64,000 bases of DNA, taken from Allodiplogaster sudhausi. Its lineage: Eukaryota; Nematoda; Chromadorea; Rhabditida; Diplogasteridae. Position numbers and translations under genes: made by a program. Positions 22,765 through 35,140 of this stretch are shown here, in pieces. The DNA is taken from the NCBI GenBank assembly GCA_945643635.1, contig CALZFC010000354.1, positions 611,501-675,500 on the forward strand, read 5' to 3'. A model generated the notes under the pieces. The model did no database searches. It saw only the letters and a list, made by a program, of their open reading frames with translations, and was not told the origin of the DNA. Numbering within the stretch: the first letter of the stretch is position 1; each line of letters opens with the position of its first letter.

Positions 22765-25371
22765 TCATTGAGATTTCTTACTCTTATCAACACTTTTCCT
22801 AACGAGGGGAATGAAATTGTACATTGCCTTTAGAATTAAGATCAAAATAACTAGAACAAGCAAAAGTGCGGCAGCAGAGAAGGCGAAAATGTCGATATTG
22901 TAGAACTTGACGACTCCCATGTCTCTGCCGGCGTGGTCGAGTTGGTCGAGCTTGGCCATGAACTCGAAGTGGGAAACAAGACGGGCGCGGACCGACTGAG
23001 GCTGAGCAGCTACCATCTCGGCCACGCGGCGGGCACGTTATTGTATCTGTGGAGAAAGAAACAGGGAAATTGGCCGAATAAAACACTTGCAAAATTCTTT
23101 CGACAAGGCCATTCTTACATGTATTTCTGAATCTTTCAATAAAATTACAAGAAAAAAATAATTGTTGCTCTCTCAAGGTGTAATAATCCAAATCCTTACT
23201 TTTCATTCTCAAGGACATCTCGGACTGCTTCGATCAGAATCTCTAGATTGGCCAAGTCGTCCCTGTTCACGATTCTTCGCCAAGCCGCTTCAGCATTTCT
23301 GCGTTGCACATCTGGTCGTACATGACGGGCACGGTTACGGTAGGCACACCGGAAAGCGCCGTTTCGTACGCGAAGCCAGCGCCGCCGTGGCCGACGAACA
23401 GGGACAGGCGCTTGTCTCCTTAGGGTTATATAGATAAAATTTTTTTTTTAAAGTATTTTAAATGCATCTAAATTAAACCCTTAAAAAATGTACATTAAAA
23501 ACAAATGAAAACATTTATTGTTGGACGTACTGAGCAAGTCTGTCTGAGGCAGCCAGCTGTGCGTGATGAGATTCGGAATGCCGGCGGCGATGTTGTGTTC
23601 GGGAATTTCGTACTTCCAGATGAAGGTTACGTTCGGCATCGCGAGAGCCAGCGCACGGATGCTCAGCTAAACTTTTTAATATTTTTATGACAACAGCAAA
23701 AAGTATTTCAAATGTTAAGATATCAATAAGGAGCTTTATTAATTATAAAGATAATGACCGAAAAGGCTCATGACAGAGCGTGCACCTTGAACTTTTCTGG
23801 CATGAAATGAGCCTTCATTATGGTGCCGAACGAGATGAGGACGCTCTTGGGACGAAGAGACAGTTAAGACGACAAGGGCTAAATTTAATAACTAAATAAA
23901 TAATTAATTTTTTTAAGTTAAAAAAATTTAGTCGACTATGTAATCATTGTAAATATGAAACTGCGATAACAAGATAATGCCGTGATTCCTTTTCAAACCT
24001 CCTTCAGCGGATTGAACGTCGTCGGCACGGCGATTCCTCCAAGATTGACTATCTTGCGGCTGACGATTCGTGGAAAGTCGATCAGAGGATCTGTGTTGAC
24101 GAAGAAGTAGCTTGCATTCCTTGCAATTTCCTAAAAAAAAATTTCCATCGTCTCTATCAAACATCACGACAAGTGCGCTCACTGTTGGATTCGAATGGAG
24201 GATAGGGTTTGAACAGAGGGTCTCTTAAAGGAGGGAGATCATCGAAAAATTTATATACCTAAGATTCAAACGGCTGCGACCTCACGTTTGTGAAGCAATC
24301 AGCGAAATTGAATGCGAGAAACGGGGGAGTGCCTACTCCCTAGGGTGAATTCGAAACTGTATTAATAATGTTTCGATGATCGTCTTATTTTAAGTCCGAA
24401 CCTCCATGGAAGGCATTCCGGGGGCGTGTTCTTGGAAGACTTGATCAAATGCGTTCGTCAGAAGTTGATATGTCCACTTCGAGCAGATGATAAAGAGCAG
24501 GTTGGAGATGCGCTCTGAGAAGGACATTCGATCGCCGTAGATGGACGTCAGGCCTGCGACCATATGTTTTTTTAGTAAAATTGATAAATTATTAAACGCC
24601 TATTCCATGATCTTGTACCTTTATCCTTATTCAGATACATAGTTTATAAAATGGGAGGAACCATTAATTAGGATGAAATCAAATGTGTCTATTTGGAGTG
24701 CTTGAAATTAGAAGAGAGATAAAAGGTGATTACTTGGAGTGAAGCTGGGAAAGGGTGGCACGCCCGTAATGTAACTGTCGTCGAGAGAGGCCATCGTCTG
24801 CGTCATCGCATACTCTTTGATTCCGAGGATGTGAAAGAGTCCTGGCGATCGTAGTAGTTTTTTTTAGGAGAAAAAAAAAGAAAACAAAAATATAATTGAA
24901 TGCAATGCTTTGTAAACCATTTAAAATAGATTATTAAACAAAATAAAACATTGACTACAAAGATCCCACCGAATCCACACATGTCAAGGTATTCCCCGAA
25001 AGCGGCGTCAAAATTCTCCGAACGGAGTAGATCGAGTAGATCGCTAGAATGCAGGACAACTGAAAGAATGCGTAATCGTAATAAAGTTAGGGCTTTTGTT
25101 CAACATAGAAATCTCATGCCAAATATTTAGCTAGATGTTCAAATTACTAGCATCAACCAAATATTTTCGCAATAATGAAAAAATATTTCATAGTGACCTC
25201 GGCACATTTCAGCCCAATACGGCGTCATTGTTCTCATAACCTGAAAATTGAATTGCTATTTTTTTTCATAAATAATATTGGGCACACTGGACTTGTTCCT
25301 ATTTGTTGAGAGAAAGTTCCGAACCGGCACGAAAGTGTACGGATTTTGCTGCGATTCCATCCAGAGTCCCT
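22765..25371 (-). pseudogene. UDP-glucuronosyltransferase (UGT) copy 3, dead
   Basis: It follows the exon order of copy 2, from EGLWMESQQNPYTFV (ending at about 25371, where homology stops abruptly) to the membrane exon with DHAGRDMGVVKFYNID. Lesions: exon 1 and the start of exon 2 are absent; the exon equivalent to 19095-19187 has an in-frame TAA replacing a glutamate codon (PLSS-stop-LSL, about 23862-23864); four bases (CAAT) are missing at 23278/23279 in the sugar-donor exon; and one base is missing at about 23036 at the start of the last exon. It does keep a GT donor at the exon 7 position and a GT after FTP where the other copies have GC, so it did not derive from either in their current state. 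Confidence 0.85.
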
Positions 25372-26490
25372 CGTTTTGGTGCCACTAGGCTTCACGGGGA
25401 CATAAATCGTAATCTTCTAGAAGTGTCAACCCTGCCATACGTCTTATCTGCAGACTTTTAATGCTAACTTTTTGGCTGCAACCTGCTCAGGTTTGGCGCA
25501 TGCAACACATATGAATGTAGTTGTTCTGTTTCTTCCTCCTTTTAAATATGTGTGATCAAGAGACTAAGAAAGGCAATCTGATTTCCGTGTTATAACACTA
25601 AGGCTATTTAGAGAAAGAGAGAGAAAAGAAAACTCATTGCTGAAATGAGATGAGCGAATGGCTTCTTCTCTTTACATACATACTTGTGCGTAAACAGAGC
25701 GCGTCTGAATTTTTTGGGCTGAAATATGACAGAATTTGGGAATACCGGAAATAGTTGACATTTGATGATTTCGTCGTAGTGGCAACATTCTCGATAGAGC
25801 ATTATTCCGGCGCGGAAGACGAACACTATGCGATGAAAGATGATGACAAATACAAAAGCTCGTTTTAGCCCGTTCACTCCTGGGGTTGGAGTAGCAAATG
25901 TGATAAGCGAGAAAACTTGAGAGCACGAATGAAAAGGACCCACCCAATGAAAGACATTACGAAAGTAGCCGTTGCTATGGGGTTAAGGAACCGGATTTTA
26001 ATTTATTTATTTATCGTTAAAAAAATGCTTTGCATTTAAAATTACAAAACAAAAAAAGCTTTTTCGGCAGAAGAATGGCACAGGAGAGTGCAAGGCAACG
26101 GAAAAAAAGTGATAACGAATCCTTGGAAGGAAACGGAGCAGTTTGATTTCTTGATCATTCAATTGAGCACCCAACCTTCACTACAGCGGCACAATACATT
26201 ATTTTGCAAGACAACGAAGTTATTGAAAATAAAATATGTATTATTATGGACTAAAACACAAAAATCTGTAGAGTATTATGCTGAGCACGGGTTGCATTGC
26301 TATCTGTGAATACTATGAGAAATGAATTATAATGTATCGATTATCCTACTCTCTAGCACAGAGTAGTAAATGATGAAGTAATAAATAATAAATGTAGTAA
26401 TAAATGAACACTAATTGTAAGTAAAATCACGTATGTAAATAAAGATATAAATATATATAATAATAAATGTATGAGCAGGCGGATTGAGTC
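25372..26490. other. Intergenic stretch after the UGT truncation point
   Basis: The sequence immediately right of 25371 does not match any UGT exon, so a rearrangement breakpoint lies there. Open frames at 25608-25947 and 26353-26610 show no recognisable domain; the latter is an antisense shadow of the next gene. Confidence 0.4.
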
Positions 26491-26491
26491 G

Positions 26492-27170
26492 TCAATGCAT
26501 GGCGAAGTCCTCGTCATAAGGGTTCTGGGCGAAGCTGAGATCAGCGTTGACAGTGAAACTGCGATTCTCCTTGAAGGGATGGTTTTCACAACACAGTTGC
26601 CACGTTTCATCTGAAATGCGAAACAAATGAGATTGCTATGGCGAATGAGGCAGAATGTTTCGAAGTATATGTATATCTGATAATAACCTAGTACAATATT
26701 TAATCTTAGCCCAGAGAAATACAGAGTTTTAGGTGCATTCAGTTAGAGATAAATTCAAATTAGCGCATGATTGAAGCTTTTTTAAATGAATGTCAGCGAT
26801 TTATTAAAATTAAATCAAAATAATTCTGACCCGGCTTCTGAATGTAAATGCTGAGGTAGGCGGTGCAGACTTCCAAGATTCTCCTCCCACTTCCCTCAGG
26901 AGAGAATTTCTGCGTTTGACCAGGTACGATTTTGCTGAAGCCAGGAGGAACCGCAAGGTCCTTCTTGCCGACTGAAAATAACAGATAATTGACTTGTGTT
27001 GATCAATGAGCGCAAGCCGCAAACTAACTTTCAGTGGAGAAGGTTTTGTTTCCGACGTTGAGATATACATCGATTTTGGAGGTCATTTTGACATTCGCAA
27101 ATATATTATATTGCGTATTGTTCGTAACGTGAGTCTCCGAGATGGGGCCAAGAAACCCAAAAAGAGGCAT
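26492..27170 (-). CDS. Small protein of unknown function, paralogue 1
   Basis: Three exons, 27029-27170, 26831-26971 and 26492-26610, join in phase to give about 133 residues. It starts MPLFGFLGPISETHVTNN and includes PPGFSKIVPGQTQKFSPEG, ILEVCTAYLSIYIQKP and TWQLCCENHPFKENRSF, ending DEDFAMH. There is no signal peptide or membrane span. Alternating hydrophobic stretches suggest a beta-rich fold. A TTTCAG acceptor sits just upstream of the ATG, as for spliced-leader addition. I do not recognise the family. It has no visible lesion and is the left arm of an inverted duplication with paralogue 2. Confidence 0.75.
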
Positions 27171-27907
27171 TGGGCTGGTTTGCCTGAAATGAATACCGGA
27201 TGTTACATTTCTTAAAAAACTTTATTGAAAAAGTTAGAAAGCAAGAAAGTAAGAATTCTTAAAGAGGGCACAGCTCTATTATCTCGTAAGCAAAAACTGA
27301 ATAGAGAGAGAGAGCTGTTTAGTTTGCAAGTGAGAGACTCGGTGAGAAATTATTTTTTTTTAAATGGACAGTGAGCACGAAGCTCAATTGAAATGATACG
27401 AGAACGATACGGATTTACAGAGCTCTGGCGAAAAGTGAAGAATGAAAATGGAGCGAAGAAGGATATTTAAAAGAAAGCCTGGGAACGTTAGTTGGTAAAG
27501 ATTGTGTGCTCCTTCTAACTTTTCGAGCTCTAGTAGTCTACCATTTATTGGTTCTGTTGAGATTGCATAACTTGAGGGGCATTGCACAATATGACAGCTG
27601 GGAGGAATTTCCGTTCTGACGGGCAGAAGTGGAAAAGAACAGCAAAAGCGTTCTTTGGAGCAATGTGAGCACGTGCTATGGAACAGCTCTCTATTTCTCT
27701 GTCTTTGGGTACCTCTTTCTTCTTCTTCTCTTCCTTGCTATTCGTTCCTAGTTCCCTTTCGCCGTATTTTCTTCTTATCTTCCTGTACACTCTCACCTCT
27801 CTCTCTCTCTTATTTCGATTTTTTGATTCCAATGCACTATCGCACGAGAGCATCTTACTGTTGAATGAAAAAGGAACGATTAGTTACACTATCAGAGTGT
27901 GAAGGGG

Positions 27908-27961
<54 letters not shown>

Positions 27962-28537
27962 AAGAGAGGGAGAGAGAAGGAAAAGTGTACACTAAGATAA
28001 GAGGTAAATACGGCGAAAGCAAGCTGGGAACGAATAGCGAGGAAGAGAAGAAGAATAAAGAGGTGGCTAAAGACAGAGAAATAGAGAGCTCTTCGATAGC
28101 ACGTGCTCACATTGCTCCAAAGAACGCTTCGCAGTTCTTTTCCACATCTTATCAGATATTCCTCCCAATTGTCAGATTGTGCAATGCCCCTAAAGTTATG
28201 CAGTCTCAACAGAACCAATAAAAGGCCGACAATTAGAGAGCGAATAGTTAGAAGGAGCACACAATCTTTGCCAACTAACGTTCCCATCTCCGGCATTCTT
28301 TTCCATCCCCTTCTTCGCTCCATTTGCATTCTTCACTTTAGGCCAGAGCTCTATAAAACCGACTCGTTTTCATATCATTTTCGATTCAGTTTCGCGCACA
28401 CTGTCCTTTTTTTTTATAATTTCTCACCGAGTCTCTCACAAGCAAACGAAACACCTCTCATCTCAATAAAGTTTTTCAAGAAATGTTGTGATGTGCGTAC
28501 GCTAACTTCCTTTACTCATTTCAGGCATACCAGCCCA

Positions 28538-29214
28538 ATGCCTCTTTTTGGGTTTCTTGGCCCCATCTCGGAGACGCATATTACGAACAACACGCGATAT
28601 AATATCTTTGCGAATGTCAAAATGACCTCCAAAATTGATGTATCTCTCAACGTCGGAAACAAAACCTTCTCCGCTGGAGGTTAGTTTGCGGCTTGCGCTC
28701 ATACATCGCGCTAAAGTACGCAAGTAAATTATCTGTTATTTTCAGTCGGCAAGAAGGACCTTTCGACTCCTCCTGGCTTCAGCAAAATCGTACCTGGTCA
28801 AACGCAGAAATTCTCTCCTGAGGGAAGTGGCAGGAGAATCTTGGAAGTCTGCACCGCCTACCTCAGCATCTACATTCAAAAGCCGGGTCAGACATTTTTT
28901 TTATGAAATTTTAAAAATTCGTTGAAATTAATTAAAAACGATCATGCGTTAATTTGAATCCGTCTCTGAATGAATGCACCTAAAACTCTATATGTCTCTG
29001 GGTTAAGATTAAATTTTGTTTTGGATGACTATAACATATATGGTTCGGAGCGTGAAACATTCTGCCTCCCCGCCATCATTTCTTTCGCATTTCAGATGGA
29101 ACGTGGCAACTTTGTTGCGAAAACCATCCCTTCAAGGAGAATCGCAGTTTCACTGTCAACTCTGATCTAAGCTTTGCCCAGAACCATTATGAGGAGGACT
29201 TCGCCATGCATTGA
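28538..29214 (+). CDS. Small protein of unknown function, paralogue 2
   Basis: Exons 28538-28679, 28746-28886 and 29096-29214 have the same phases and lengths as paralogue 1. The protein differs from it by only a few residues (THITNNTRYN, AGVGKKDLSTPPGF, AQNHYEEDFAMH). A CATTTCAG acceptor lies 12 bases before the ATG. It is divergently arranged with paralogue 1 across about 1.37 kb that contains duplicated, inverted upstream sequence and a (GA)n tract. Open reading and exon conservation argue that it is functional. Function unknown. Confidence 0.75.
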
Positions 29215-29299
29215 CGACTCATTGCGCCTGTTCATCTGTTACCATATATGTATGCTTTATTCACAACATTAAATATATATTCATGCATGTATTTTTTAT

Positions 29300-29571
29300 A
29301 TATATTTTATTTTATTCATGACATGATATTACTTAGTGTTCATCTATTACGATTTCTTTGCTAGAGAGTAGGTACATTAGCCGATTACAGTACGGTGTCT
29401 TTTCAACAGCAAGATGCTCTCATGCGATAAAATGTGCATTTGAATCAGAACATCTAACAAGCAGAAGGAAAGTAGAAAAAAGTGGAAGGAGAGAAAAACA
29501 AGAGGGAGAAAAATACTTTATGGTGATGCGCAAGCATGAGAACGGAGAGCACAATGATAGCCAGAGGGAGA

Positions 29572-29618
<47 letters not shown>

Positions 29619-30240
29619 AGCCAGAACTGAGATTAGAGTAATGATGGGATCCAAAGGAACATCCCTCAAACCATATTGATTTCAGATTGGCGTAAACATG
29701 ATGCGGAAGGCAAAAAAACCTTGACGCTTTCAAAGGAGGGTATATATACACAGCGTTTTGTCTGCCTAGTTTGAGCGGCTTCTATTGAAAAACTAATTTA
29801 TGGATAGATTAGTGGTTTTGAGTAATCTACAACCGTGAATTAGATTTTGATTTTCTACGTTTCCTCGCGTGCGGTCGCGTTGCCTTTTAGGACTTGGCTG
29901 CGCGTTCTTTTTATTTCTTTTTTTTTGTCGCCGAGTGTTACGTTGATAATTCTTTTAGTTAAATCTTTTTTTTATTTCGTTACCAAGATGCAATATTAGC
30001 CGCGCAAGTTCTCCATAAGCAGGCACCATCGCGAGCAGGCGCCTTCTCAGGCCGACATGTTCGGTCCACGAATATATTACGCAGATTTAACCTTTTTTAT
30101 ATGTTCTCTATGTTCCTTGTGCGCTTTGAGAGAGTCGCTCCACTTGCGCGTCTCCATCCACAACGACAAGATGAGAGAGCGCTCGCTGCCCAACGCCAGG
30201 CTGCAGCGCACACTTCTCAGGAATCCTCGCTGAATCTCGA
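29300..30240. other. Flank between paralogues 2 and 3 with GA repeats
   Basis: About 29340-29760 is the 3' flank of paralogue 2, repeated after paralogue 3 at about 31430-31850 (both contain ATCCAAAGGAACATCCCT and GGCGTAAACATGATGCGG or a variant). A (GA)n run is at 29568-29612. No gene is seen at 29760-30240. Confidence 0.6.
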
Positions 30241-30698
30241 CTCTATATGCAATCTCTGTTGAGATTGCATATCTTGAGGGGCATTGCACAATCTGAATAC
30301 TGGGAGAAATTTTTAATCCGACGGGCCGAAGTGGAAAAGAACAGCGAAGCGATCTTTGGAGCAATGTGAGCTTTTGCTATGGAAGAACTTTCTAGTTCTC
30401 TGTCTTTAGCCGCCTCTCTATTCTTCTCGCTTTGTTTGCTAATCGTCCCTGTTCGCTTTCGCCGTATTTTAGTCTTATCTTCCAGTACAGTCTTCCCTCT
30501 CTCTCCCCCTCTCTCTATCACTCTCTCTGTCTTTCTCTTCCCTTTCACTCTCTGATAGTGTAAATATTCGTTCCATTTTCATTAAACAGTAAGATGCTCT
30601 CGTGCGATTAAACGCTACCGTCAGTTCATTCGAATCAAAAGATCAATGTTGTGATTTGCACGTTATCTTCCTTTACTCATTTCAGACATACGAGCACA

Positions 30699-31356
30699 AT
30701 GCCTCTTTTTGGGTTTCTTGGCCCCATCTCGGAGACGCACATACTGAACAACACACGATATAATATCTTTGCGAATGTCAAAATGTCCTCCAAAATTGAT
30801 GTATCTCTCAACGGCGGAAACAAAACCTTCTCCGCTGGAGGTTAGTTTGCAAACATCGCGCTAAAGTACGCAAGTAAATTATCTGTTATTTTCAGTCGGC
30901 AAGAAGGACCTTTCGACTCCTCCTGGCTTCAGCAAAATAGTACCTGGTCAAACGCAGAAATTCTCTCCTGAGGGAAGTGGGAGGAGAATCTTGGAAGTCT
31001 GCACCGCCTACCTCAGCATCTACATTCAAATGCCGGGTCCGAATTTTTTAAAATTAAATTTTAATACATCGTTAAAATTCATTAAAACGCTTCAATCATG
31101 CGCTAATTTGAATTTATCTCTGAACGATTGCACCTAAAACTCTGTATTTCTCTATGCTAAGATTAAATATTGTACTAGGCTATGCTTCGGAGCGTGAAAC
31201 ATTCTGCCGCCTCGCCATCATTTATTTCGCATTTCAGATGGAACGTGGCAACTGTGCTGCGAAAACCATCATTTCAAGGAGAATCGCAATTTCACTGTCA
31301 ACTCTGATCTAAGCTTCGCCCAGAACCATTATGATGAGGACTGGAAAATGCATTGA
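30699..31356 (+). CDS. Small protein of unknown function, paralogue 3
   Basis: Exons are about 30699-30840, 30897-31037 and 31238-31356, with the same structure as paralogue 2. Changes include a leucine after THI, SLNGGNKTF, QMPDG and a different end (DEDWKMH). It is open throughout. Its upstream segment (about 30255-30545, containing TTGAGGGGCATTGCACAAT) is in the opposite orientation relative to the gene compared with paralogues 1 and 2, so the promoter region was flipped or newly acquired during duplication. Function unknown. Confidence 0.75.
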
Positions 31357-31859
31357 CGACGCAATCCGCGTGTTCATCGATTACTATACATAACTTTATT
31401 CACATGATATTACTTATGGTTAATGCTCATCTATTGCAATCTATGCTAGAGAGTAGGTTTGATTCGCCGATTAAAGTACAGTCTCATTCAACAGCAAGAT
31501 GCAATAAAACGTGCATTCGAATCAGAACATCGAACAAGCAGAAGGAAAGTAGAAAAAAGTTGGAGGAGAGAAAAACGAGAGGGAGAAAAGCACTTAATGA
31601 TTAGAGCAAAAGTGCTGATGCGTAAGAACGGAGAATGAGAACGGAGAGCACAACGATAGCTTGAGGGAGAAAGAGAAAACAAAAAAGAGAGAAAGAGAGA
31701 GAGAGAAAGAAAGAGAGAAAGACAGTACAGAGATGGAGTAATGATTTAATCCAAAGGAACATCCCTAAAACCACATTGATTTCAGATTGGTGTAAACATG
31801 ATGCGGAAGGCAAAAGAGATTTCTTTGATGCTTTCAAATGAGGGTGGAAGATATTCTAT

Positions 31860-33400
31860 ATGAGTGAGAGAACAGAGATGGAGTAATGCCAATCGGTCTT
31901 CTTAATCAGATATTTTTGGTGCTTTGTTGTTGACGTCAGAAAGACGTCCATTTTGTAAGCATGTTGAAGGCGAGTTTTAGCTATGACATTTAGGAACCTT
32001 TCTCAAAAATGTTTGCTTTTTAGTGCCTTTAATGTCTTTCCATTACTTATTTCATTTCCTTCCTTTTGGTTTTTTTCTGAACTATCCTTGAAGCAGCCAT
32101 CTTATGGCAATAATTTTATATTTCTTCAACTTCATTTGATTTGAGCCTGCTGAAAAAGAAAAGATAGAGATAGGGATAAACTCTAATTCAGGTGCGTATG
32201 TAAAAGTAACTCTTTTCATTTCTTACATTTGGACACATTTCAACCTCATTTTGATCATTTTGTAGCCCTCTCACTTTGACGTCAATAACAACTACATATG
32301 CATCACACAATCATCGTAAAAAGACCGAAGAAACTCTTTAAAAAACAACTGGACTATCAAAAACATAGCATACGTTTCGAAAATTATGCTTGGTTTAATG
32401 ATTCCGAAGTGTCAATTCTTTGGTGTCATTCGGTGTAAAGTATGGTAGTGCGAACTCAAATACCGCTTTTTACTGCATTTACCGCTGGATTTATTTTATG
32501 AAATAAAGTTGAAATTTACATTTTAAGACATTGTGTGATGTGTGTGGAAGAGAATGGGGATTCGAAAAAGGTATAGATCTCTTTATTTGGTGGCCTGTAC
32601 ATCGAGATATTTCTTGCGTGCCATTTGGAACATTGCGCGCGCTGCGGAACAAATTGGCCACTTTGGCGGTACATCACTGTATGTGCATTCCTCTCGCTTT
32701 TCGTTCCGAACACGCCCACGATTTCGCTGGGCCTTTGCTGAGGCAATAAGGACATTTTGTATCCAAACAAATGAAAAGTGGCAGACTTGCATTTCTGTAA
32801 AACCGAGATATGCATGGATTATATATTATGTACACTTAACTCAGTTGTGAAACTATTTGTTGTCCTTTCTTCCTTATTGAAACCAGTAAGAGCGAATTCC
32901 GAAATTGACACTTTTTGCCGTCTGAATTCCGAATAAACTTTTTATGAATATAGAAATGTTGTTTTAATTTGAGTCGAGGCTAATATTTTTGTTAACCAAT
33001 TTAGAATATTCCGCTGTCAAAACGTCGTTTTAATCAGCTTTAATAAGTTTTTCTTTCGTCGGCATTGATAAACAGTGAAATATTCTAGATCCAGGGACAT
33101 ACTTTTTGCCTATACGTTTTTTTTTTTAAATATATGTATGCGATGATAATCAGCAGCTCACTCACGATCAGTTTGCTGTTAGCTCTCGATTCGTGCCGTT
33201 TTCCTTCATCAATGGCTGATAAACGAGCTTGAAGACACATTTAACGCCTTTGTGCTGCCCGCACTTCTCGTCATCGGTACAGAATCATTTGATTGTTGTA
33301 TGTGTTTGCAAGAATATATGTATGTATGTATGTATATATGCAGTCTCTTGGTTAAAGGATGTCGTAACGCCTTTTTTCCCATAATCTTTTTGACGATCTT
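31860..33400. other. Intergenic stretch, no supported gene
   Basis: Overlapping open frames on both strands at 32516-32850 have unusual GC content for this region but no domain I recognise and no splice context. The minus-strand frame 32583-32792 ends SAARAMFQMARKKYLDVQAT, which might be a genuine exon. Confidence 0.3.
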
Positions 33401-33779
33401 GAGAAGAAAGTTTTTTCACATATTTTGGATATGACAACTGTCAGATATAGCAGAAAGTGGAGTATTATGACTTCAAAAAAAAATACCGAGATATCGTCAA
33501 GGATAGTCACTTTTATTGCATCGAATGTCGCAGGTTTAATCAGTCAAGCAATCAACATCCGCGTGATTTTTGCTATGCCTGCCAACTCGCTCATTTTTAT
33601 TAAAGTATGAATTTTAAGTTTAAACAATTAATTAATAGAGAAAACAATTACCCAAATTAAAATTTGTACAAATGATAACAAAGAGTAATCCATAACAATG
33701 GAGACCTTAGTTTTTTCCATAATGTTTTGATGGTATTTTTCTTTTTTTTTCAAAGTCTTAATGTATTCATCTTGTTTTC

Positions 33780-34180
33780 CAGGCCGCAGTCTTTGCCGAT
33801 GTTCTTCTGCTCATTTGCTACACTACATAGATTTACCATTCAATTCTGTTCCAGAGCTCTCTTTTTGCCACTATTTACAGTACACATTTCGATAATTTCA
33901 GCTACGCGTTCATTGGTTGGAGTTGCATTAGCAACAGTTTCACTCTCATCAAACAATACTACTAATAACCGTATACCCAGTGGTTTCTGCCTGAATGCTC
34001 TGGCCGTGGACCGTTTTCTGGCCAATGCGCTACGCAGCCGCGGCAAAGGAAAAGTGGCTGCGCCGTCGTGTCGCAGTCGTTCTATCTATGGCAGCTGCCG
34101 CCTTCTTCCTTCAGACTCCAAGCTTTATAATGGTTATAAATGTAAACAATACGACCTTGAAATGTCAGTTGGAATCTATT
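33780..34180 (+). pseudogene. Possible rhodopsin-like GPCR fragment with a disrupted DRY region
   Basis: One frame gives LNALAVDRFLA, resembling the end of transmembrane helix 3 with a DR motif. The next frame continues PMRYAAAAKEKWLRRRVAVV and LSMAAAAFFLQTPSFIMVIN, resembling intracellular loop 2 and helix 4 of class A receptors. The two pieces abut with a frame change and seem to lack the 3-4 residues normally between them, so a small deletion is suggested. An upstream block (AAVFADVLLLICYT) could be helix 2. Splicing may explain part of this, so the call is tentative. Confidence 0.35.
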
Positions 34181-34244
34181 CTTCTTTTATATACGTATAT
34201 TATACGCACACAAATATACATATAAATATTAAATATTTTATATA

Positions 34245-34249
34245 TATTA

Positions 34250-34343
<94 letters not shown>
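34245..34343. repeat. (AT)n microsatellite
   Basis: About 100 bp of almost pure AT dinucleotides. Confidence 0.95.
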
Positions 34344-34344
<1 letters not shown>

Positions 34345-34379
34345 GTTGTTTACTATATGTATCTAGAAACAACTAATTG

Positions 34380-35094
34380 TGAAAAAGAGGAAAAGAGATT
34401 GGCAGATTGAGCGTTACTGTGAAAATATTATTAAAAGTAACACTAGCAAGTACACACAGAAAAGGAAGTTGCGTGGAGCGTAGCTTATGACCTTCACAAA
34501 TAAGCATCGTACTTCCCCCGGAACAAATTATGTGGTTCTGGGCATTACTTATAATGTGCATGCTCACAAGATACGTGGAACGACACTTAAAAGTTATGTT
34601 CTCGCCATTGCGACGGCAGGGTGCGCAAGCCCACAAGATACGTGGGGCGTAACTTATTTGCCGATGCAAAAAAGTTACGTTCCCATTGCGCCAGCCAGGC
34701 TGTTAGAATTACGGACAAAATGAATTTTATGTATATTATTTTTATGTATATTTATCTAATAAAACACATTATTATAATAAAATATGAATGAAAACCTAAT
34801 TATAAATATGGCAAAAGTTCATAGAACTAAGCCGTGATCGTCCGATGTTCCTGTGCCGTCGTCTTGGGATCTGGAAGTAGAAGGAGAGAGACAGAGAAAG
34901 ACATTTTCACCCGACCGGCACCGAACCACCACCCCGCGCACCCCACACCCAAGCCACTACCACCACACTACCCGCGCAAGTTATTTTTTTTTTTTGAATT
35001 TTGAAGAACTTATCCATATGAAAAGGGCATCGCCCATAGAGAATGTTGCGAAGAGAATGGAAAGAGAGAGAGACAGAAAGAGGAAAGAGACAGA

Positions 35095-35140
<46 letters not shown>

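Larger units (their letters stand above)
26400..29300. repeat. Large inverted duplication carrying two head-to-head paralogues
   Basis: The left arm is about 26400-27850 and the right arm about 27880-29300. Both the coding exons and the upstream segments match in reverse complement: TTGAGGGGCATTGCACAAT near 27570 and its inverse near 28180, and GAAAAGAACAGC near 27630 with its inverse near 28130. The centre holds a (GA)n/(CT)n tract (about 27909-27980). A further partial copy in direct orientation covers about 30240-31840, including 3' flank with GCAAGATG-type and GA-rich blocks. Confidence 0.85.

Noticed and set aside
32516..32850. Overlapping open frames on both strands
   Set aside because: No domain or splice context could be found, and neither strand is clearly favoured; kept only as an unsupported stretch.
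33727..34410. 227-codon frame including an (IY)n tail
   Set aside because: The second half is translation of an (AT)n microsatellite; only the short GPCR-like part is retained, tentatively.
34373..34669. 98-codon minus-strand frame
   Set aside because: It overlaps a degenerate short repeat and has no recognisable domain.
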